Below, piece by piece: positions 59,901 to 64,000 of a DNA stretch of 64,000 bases. Below the pieces are notes generated by a model. That model saw only the letters and a program-made list of their open reading frames with translations. It did no database searches and was not told where the DNA came from. Numbering within the stretch: position 1 is the first letter of the stretch; every line of letters begins with the position of its first letter. Source of the stretch: Aquatica leii. Taxonomy: Eukaryota; Arthropoda; Insecta; Coleoptera; Lampyridae. The translations under genes were made by a program, and so were the position numbers. The DNA is taken from positions 173,430,882 to 173,494,881 of the forward strand of contig CM069433.1 of the NCBI GenBank assembly GCA_035610365.1, read 5' to 3'.

Positions 59901-60886
59901 TAATTGTGAATCCGATGTCTTCAGATATCCGTCAATTACAAAACGTATTTATCTTCAAACTAACTTTCAACTTTCTTGTTGGCTATACTACCTATTAAGC
60001 TATATTTTGTTACTTGTGTTGCTTATCTAAACCCCTAAAACAGTGTTAAGTATTATCACCTAAGTCGACCTTTGGAGGTGATAAACTTACCTTCAGACGT
60101 TACAATGTGTTTTGGTTATTTAACATGTACTATTATGAATTGTTTATTTCAAATTTACTACTTGTTTTGACTAAAAACATAAATCTCAATCTGTTATCTC
60201 TCCTTATCAATACAACTTAAGTGTAAATTTAGTTAGTAAAGGTTCAAAATCTGAATTTATTTCCGGAACAATTATTGACACGTGTGCAGAATCAACTCAA
60301 CAATTTTCATTGTATCAGTTATAAAAACAGTACTTATACTGTGAGGACGTCATACCAGTGATGGATTTGTCAATAGGCCCTAAGAGGCGGCAACGGCTTA
60401 GAGACGGCATTTTCCTAGAATAAATAGTAATTATTGCTTAGATAAACAGTACAAGAAAAGATAGGGGCGGCTCAATACAAATGGCCTATACTTTAAATTT
60501 ACATTTAAAAATCTATTAAATCATTAGTTTTTTATTACCAATAAATATTTACAGAACCAATTGTATCAAAGAAAAACTAGCCTATAAAAGTAAACTTGAT
60601 TGTTGTTTAGTCAACTATTTATTAGTAAAAACACAAAATGATGCATAAAAAACAAAAAAAAACCATTAAAATGTTCTCGCTTGTTATATACCATTAAATT
60701 AGAACAATCCATTCTTGCCGTTTTATTGTAAGAATATTCTAAATGTATATATTATTATTTATAATTACAATCAGAGAACTCCCGTGTGTTAAATTGTTCA
60801 CAAGCCAAGCTTACGCTGCACGTCGCAGTAAACATCTTCAAAACTTAAAATAAACTTTATGCTAGGTTTTATTCCACTGCAACGTG
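59901..60886. other. no recognised gene
   Basis: No domain or clear repeat seen. Confidence 0.5.
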
Positions 60887-61443
60887 CTGTAACGTCCAGT
60901 TAGAGTTCATTACATTAAAATTATTATTATTATGCATTGGTTTTATTCCTGTAGAAGAATTTTATCACGTTAACCAAGATGTGCTAAAAATAGAAGATAT
61001 CCGATAACGTTATATTAATCATGGTGAGTCAACTGGAATTAAGTTACTACATTTTATATTCAAGCAACTAAATTCAGTTATTAAAACTTTTCACTCATAA
61101 CAAATTAACCGTTTACTATTTTTTCATTTAATATCAATTAATGATTAGATGTAAGATTTTACGCTTTTTATTCATCACTAATTTAAAGGTGGTTGGCGCC
61201 CTAATATTTTATTTTAAATCCTGTTTTATTTCTAATATGTTTAATTCAAATATTGTTCTTTGTTCTCTAATGTAAATAGTATATTAAGTTATAGTTAATG
61301 AAATTTAAAAAATTCACATCTTTGTATTTATTTCCATTCAAACTCACACCCAGAGGTCTGTGCTTACGATTGCTGCCGTGGTCAAATTATTATTTTTTAC
61401 TTTTATTATACATTCTTTATTTCGGAATAATTTTTTATTTACA
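60887..61443 (+). repeat. 5' LTR of a second Ty3/gypsy element (inferred)
   Basis: Begins TGTAACGTCC and ends TTTATTTACA, giving 5-bp inverted ends TGTAA/TTACA. It is followed after one base by a TGGCGC primer-binding-type sequence and then by gag. 557 bp. The partner LTR and target duplication lie outside the window. Confidence 0.6.
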
Positions 61444-61444
61444 C

Positions 61445-61462
61445 TGGCGCTATCAACTTAGG
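61445..61462 (+). promoter_or_regulatory. primer-binding site, second gypsy
   Basis: TGGCGCTATCAACTTAGG one base after the inferred LTR. TGGCGC is a frequent retroelement PBS start; the tRNA is not assigned. Confidence 0.5.
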
Positions 61463-61593
61463 GCTGAATTTTGAATGAAGTAATTACTGTGAATTTCCTA
61501 TATTTAGAATTTCGAATACTTTTGTACTTTGTATTTTATTGTGTTGTGTATTTTAGGTTAAGATTTATTTTTGAATTTGATTTTATTGTAATC

Positions 61594-63017
61594 ATGTATT
61601 TTGTCAAAGCTCTCAGAAGTGACGAGCTATGTCATGAATTGTTTTTGCGAGGCGTTGATGCTAGTAATGAAAATGTCGATAGTAGACGAAAGTTGTTACG
61701 AGCTAAATTATCTCTTGAAAAATTTGATTTAACGATTTTTCCAAATTATCCTAAAGTTGACATTGACCAACAAGACGAGTTGAATATTTTAAATGATAAA
61801 GTAAATGAATTAAATAGATTATTGAATATTTATAAGATTAAACCGAAAAAGAGTGAATATCTTCGATTAAGTTTTGCTTTACTCATGTTTTGCGTAGGTT
61901 GAATTACATAACTTTTAGTGATGAATTTCTTGATATTTCTAATAATTTAATACGTATGGTTACTGATTCATTAGTTTTGCTTGAGAGTGTTGATGAAACA
62001 CAAGGGTTATCTTCTGATTTTAATTATTTTATTGAGGCTATTGAGCATGAATCTACTTCTGTTCAAGTTACTTCTTCTGTTGACATTAATGTTACGACAA
62101 CTTCAATTCCAACTACGACTAATATGAATACGTCTATTCCTTCAGTTACATTTACAAGTAACAATTTTTCAAATTTATTGCATACTTTTCAATCGTCGAG
62201 TAGTCGTTTACCAATTTATAAATGGCAGTTAAAGTTTACTGGAAATCCTAAAGATATTTCAGTTTTGTCTTTTGTTCAACGTTGTAATGAACTTAGAGTT
62301 GCGCGTAAAGTTAGTTCTCAGGAATTATTTGATGGTGCAATTGATCTTTTTGCTGATTCTGGTTTATCATGGTATCGTGCTATTCGCCCTACTGTTATTA
62401 CTTGGGATGAATTGCTTCTTAAATTGAAACAAGATTTCTTACCCGAAGATTACAATGAAAATTTGTTAGCTGAGATAAAATCTCGAAAGCAATTAGTTCA
62501 ACAGTCTCCGACTGTTTTTATATCTCAAATGGTGAATCCATTTTCACAATTGGACATTTCAGTACCTGAAACTGAACAGATAAAAATTATTAAAAGAAAT
62601 TTGCAATTTTATTATGCGTCTCAACTTGCTTTGAAGACTATTACTTCTATTCCTCAATTAATTTCCTTATGTAAGGTTTTGGAAGCTGTTAAGCCAACAG
62701 ATTCTCAAATTAACCCGACTTTGACAATTGATTCTAAAGTAAATTCTAAAGATTCTGGTGTAAAACCCAAATCAGCGTTTCTTCAAAAACCTAAGGTTCA
62801 TTCAACCAATTCTAATAAAAATTTGATTATTAAAAATAAATCAATTTCAAAACCTATTTTAGTTAATACTGCCAAATCAACTACGGTTTGTTATAATTGT
62901 AGTGGAACAGGTCATTCATTTCATACTTGCTCGCAGAGTCGAAGAAAGTTCTGTTATTTTTGTGGATATTCTGGTGTTACAGTTAGAGACTGTCCCAAAT
63001 GTACTTCAAAAAACTAA
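61594..63017 (+). pseudogene. gag: gag of second Ty3/gypsy element, frameshifted
   Basis: From ATG 61594: ALRSDELCHELFLRGVD, then DSRRKLLRAKL, a SAP-like helix pair seen at the start of some insect gypsy gags. A single-base shift near 61880 moves the reading to another frame (LNYITFSDEFLDISNNLIRM), which runs to 63017. It includes a Ser/Thr-rich linker, a capsid-like region (WQLKFTGNPKDISVLSFVQR, FADSGLSWYRAI, EDYNENLLAEIKSRKQ) and two zinc knuckles. The first is canonical (CYNCSGTGHSFHTC). The second (CYFCGYSGVTVRDC) has Val in place of His, which should weaken zinc binding. The next frame is -1 relative to this one. Confidence 0.85.
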
Positions 63018-64000
63018 GTTTTGAGAAGCATCGTGTCAGTCAATGTTTCTCAGTTCCTATTCATAGGACTGACAAAACTGATTGGGATAATTGGCTATTA
63101 AAAGTCAAAAATTTTTACAAATCGTTTAAGGTTTCTTCAAAATTTTCTCAAAAGGCTAGGGATTCTAGACCTCATTTGAATGTTACAATCTTTAATGAAA
63201 ATTTTCTTTTTCTTTTGGATTCTGGTGCTAATGTTTTAATTTTAGGTAAGCCAGGACTTTACTTAATTGATAAATATGATTTGAAATTGAATAGAAATCA
63301 TGAATTTCCTTCATTAACTACAGCCGATGGTTTTTTTTAAAGAATTTTAGGTACAATTAATTTGCCTTTTGTAATTAATGGAATTACCCGTTCATTAAAT
63401 GTCATTGTGTCCGACACAATCGAAACTGCTTTGACGTTAGGGATTGATTTTTGTCAAACCTTTGGTTTAACTGTAGATTTTATTAATAATGAATTCTTTG
63501 CACATTCTGCAGAAACTTCAAATTTTCAGATGATTCAATCTTTGAGTGACTTAAGTGATGAACAAAAATCCGATTTCTCGGAAATTATTAAATTATTTGA
63601 GTCTTTAGACAGACCTCAATTAGGTTTAACTAGTAGAGTTACTTACTCAATTGATACAGGTGATGCAGTTCCAGTGAAACAGCGTTAATATCCTTTATCT
63701 CCTGCAATGCTTGAGCATGCAAATAAAGAGATTAATGATATGTTAGAACAAGGTATTATACAGCCTAGTACAAGCCCTTGGAGTTCTCCGATGGTATTGG
63801 TTAAGAAGAAGTCAGGCGACTATAGAGTTTGCTTTGATGCAAGAAAATTAAATTCTTTGACTAAGAAGGATGCATATCCACTTCCTTATTTAAACGATAT
63901 TTTAGATAGATTTAGAGATGCCCGATATTTGACATCTATTGATTTAAAGAAAGCTTTTGGCAAATTCCTCTTGATGATGCAAGTAAGGAAAAAACTGCTT
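63018..64000 (+). pseudogene. pol: pol of second Ty3/gypsy element (protease, start of RT)
   Basis: In the -1 frame after gag. Protease: FLFLLDSGANVLIL with DSG near 63218, then an in-frame TAA at 63338, resuming as RILGTINLPF and ALTLGIDFCQTF. Pre-RT: SDLSDEQKSDFSEIIKLFES and IDTGDAVPVKQR, then a second in-frame TAA at 63686, just before YPLSPAM. RT: EQGIIQPSTSPWSSPMVLVK, YRVCFDARKLNSLTKKDAYP, LTSIDLKKAF, then a lost T near 63957 shifts the frame. The window ends inside RT. A different lineage from the macro-domain gypsy, with more damage. Confidence 0.85.

Noticed and set aside
61195-61206. TTGGCGCC as the primer-binding site of the right-end gypsy
   Set aside because: No plausible LTR end precedes it; the TGGCGC at 61445 follows a TGTAA...TTACA LTR directly.
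1-64000. CRISPR arrays, rRNA genes, bacterial-type operons
   Set aside because: No regularly spaced repeats or rRNA signatures; content is that of an animal repeat-rich region.

Overview
The window is AT-rich animal DNA, most likely from an insect. The evidence is its transposon mix: Ty3/gypsy, BEL/Pao, Ty1/copia, Penelope-like, jockey-like and other APE-type LINEs, piggyBac, Tc1/mariner, MITEs and a THAP-domain gene piece. I see no intact host gene, rRNA, tRNA or CRISPR array. Nearly everything recognisable is mobile DNA, much of it nested.

Layout. 1-8.9 kb: mostly empty, with head-to-head Penelope-like pieces (4.2-6.1 kb), a gypsy scrap and a recurring GGAGGCGAAAACG-type motif. 8.9-13.5 kb: a 1.39-kb LTR-like repeat that truncates a split THAP-domain gene, another Penelope-like 3' end and a DDE-transposase scrap. 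13.9-20 kb: a decayed LINE, then a piggyBac relic holding a solo LTR. 21.8-29.8 kb: solo LTRs, then copia, Tc1 and BEL/Pao relics, and a 1.9-kb LTR with another solo LTR inside it. 32.4-40.2 kb: a foldback MITE and two oppositely oriented piggyBac transposase relics, each interrupted by the same LTR family (one a complete 1.75-kb solo LTR with target duplication). 44.0-52.8 kb: a nearly complete Ty3/gypsy element on the minus strand. 55-57.3 kb: inverted repeats holding a second copy of the 1.39-kb repeat. 59.3-59.9 kb: a LINE 5' scrap. 60.9-64 kb: the 5' end of a different Ty3/gypsy element (LTR, gag, protease, start of RT), cut by the window edge.

The main discovery candidate is the 44.0-52.8 kb gypsy element. 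Its pol frame does not stop after integrase. It continues into a macro domain closely resembling the TARG1/OARD1 class of ADP-ribosyl hydrolases, with the lysine and aspartate used by that class present, and then into a CCCH zinc finger whose frame runs through the polypurine tract into the LTR. A retrotransposon polyprotein carrying an ADP-ribose-removing enzyme suggests it may act against ADP-ribosylation of element or host components; that function is inference.

The two LTRs of this element are each 463 bp once a 217-bp piggyBac-type MITE (TTAA duplication) is removed from one, and differ at about four positions by eye, so it inserted fairly recently. A 1.93-kb solo LTR (CACG duplication) splits its protease from RT. 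Related solo LTRs with 4-5 bp target duplications lie at 18.0, 21.8 and 27.2 kb. The one at 27.2 kb sits inside a second copy of the same 1.9-kb LTR family, so the two families inserted into each other.
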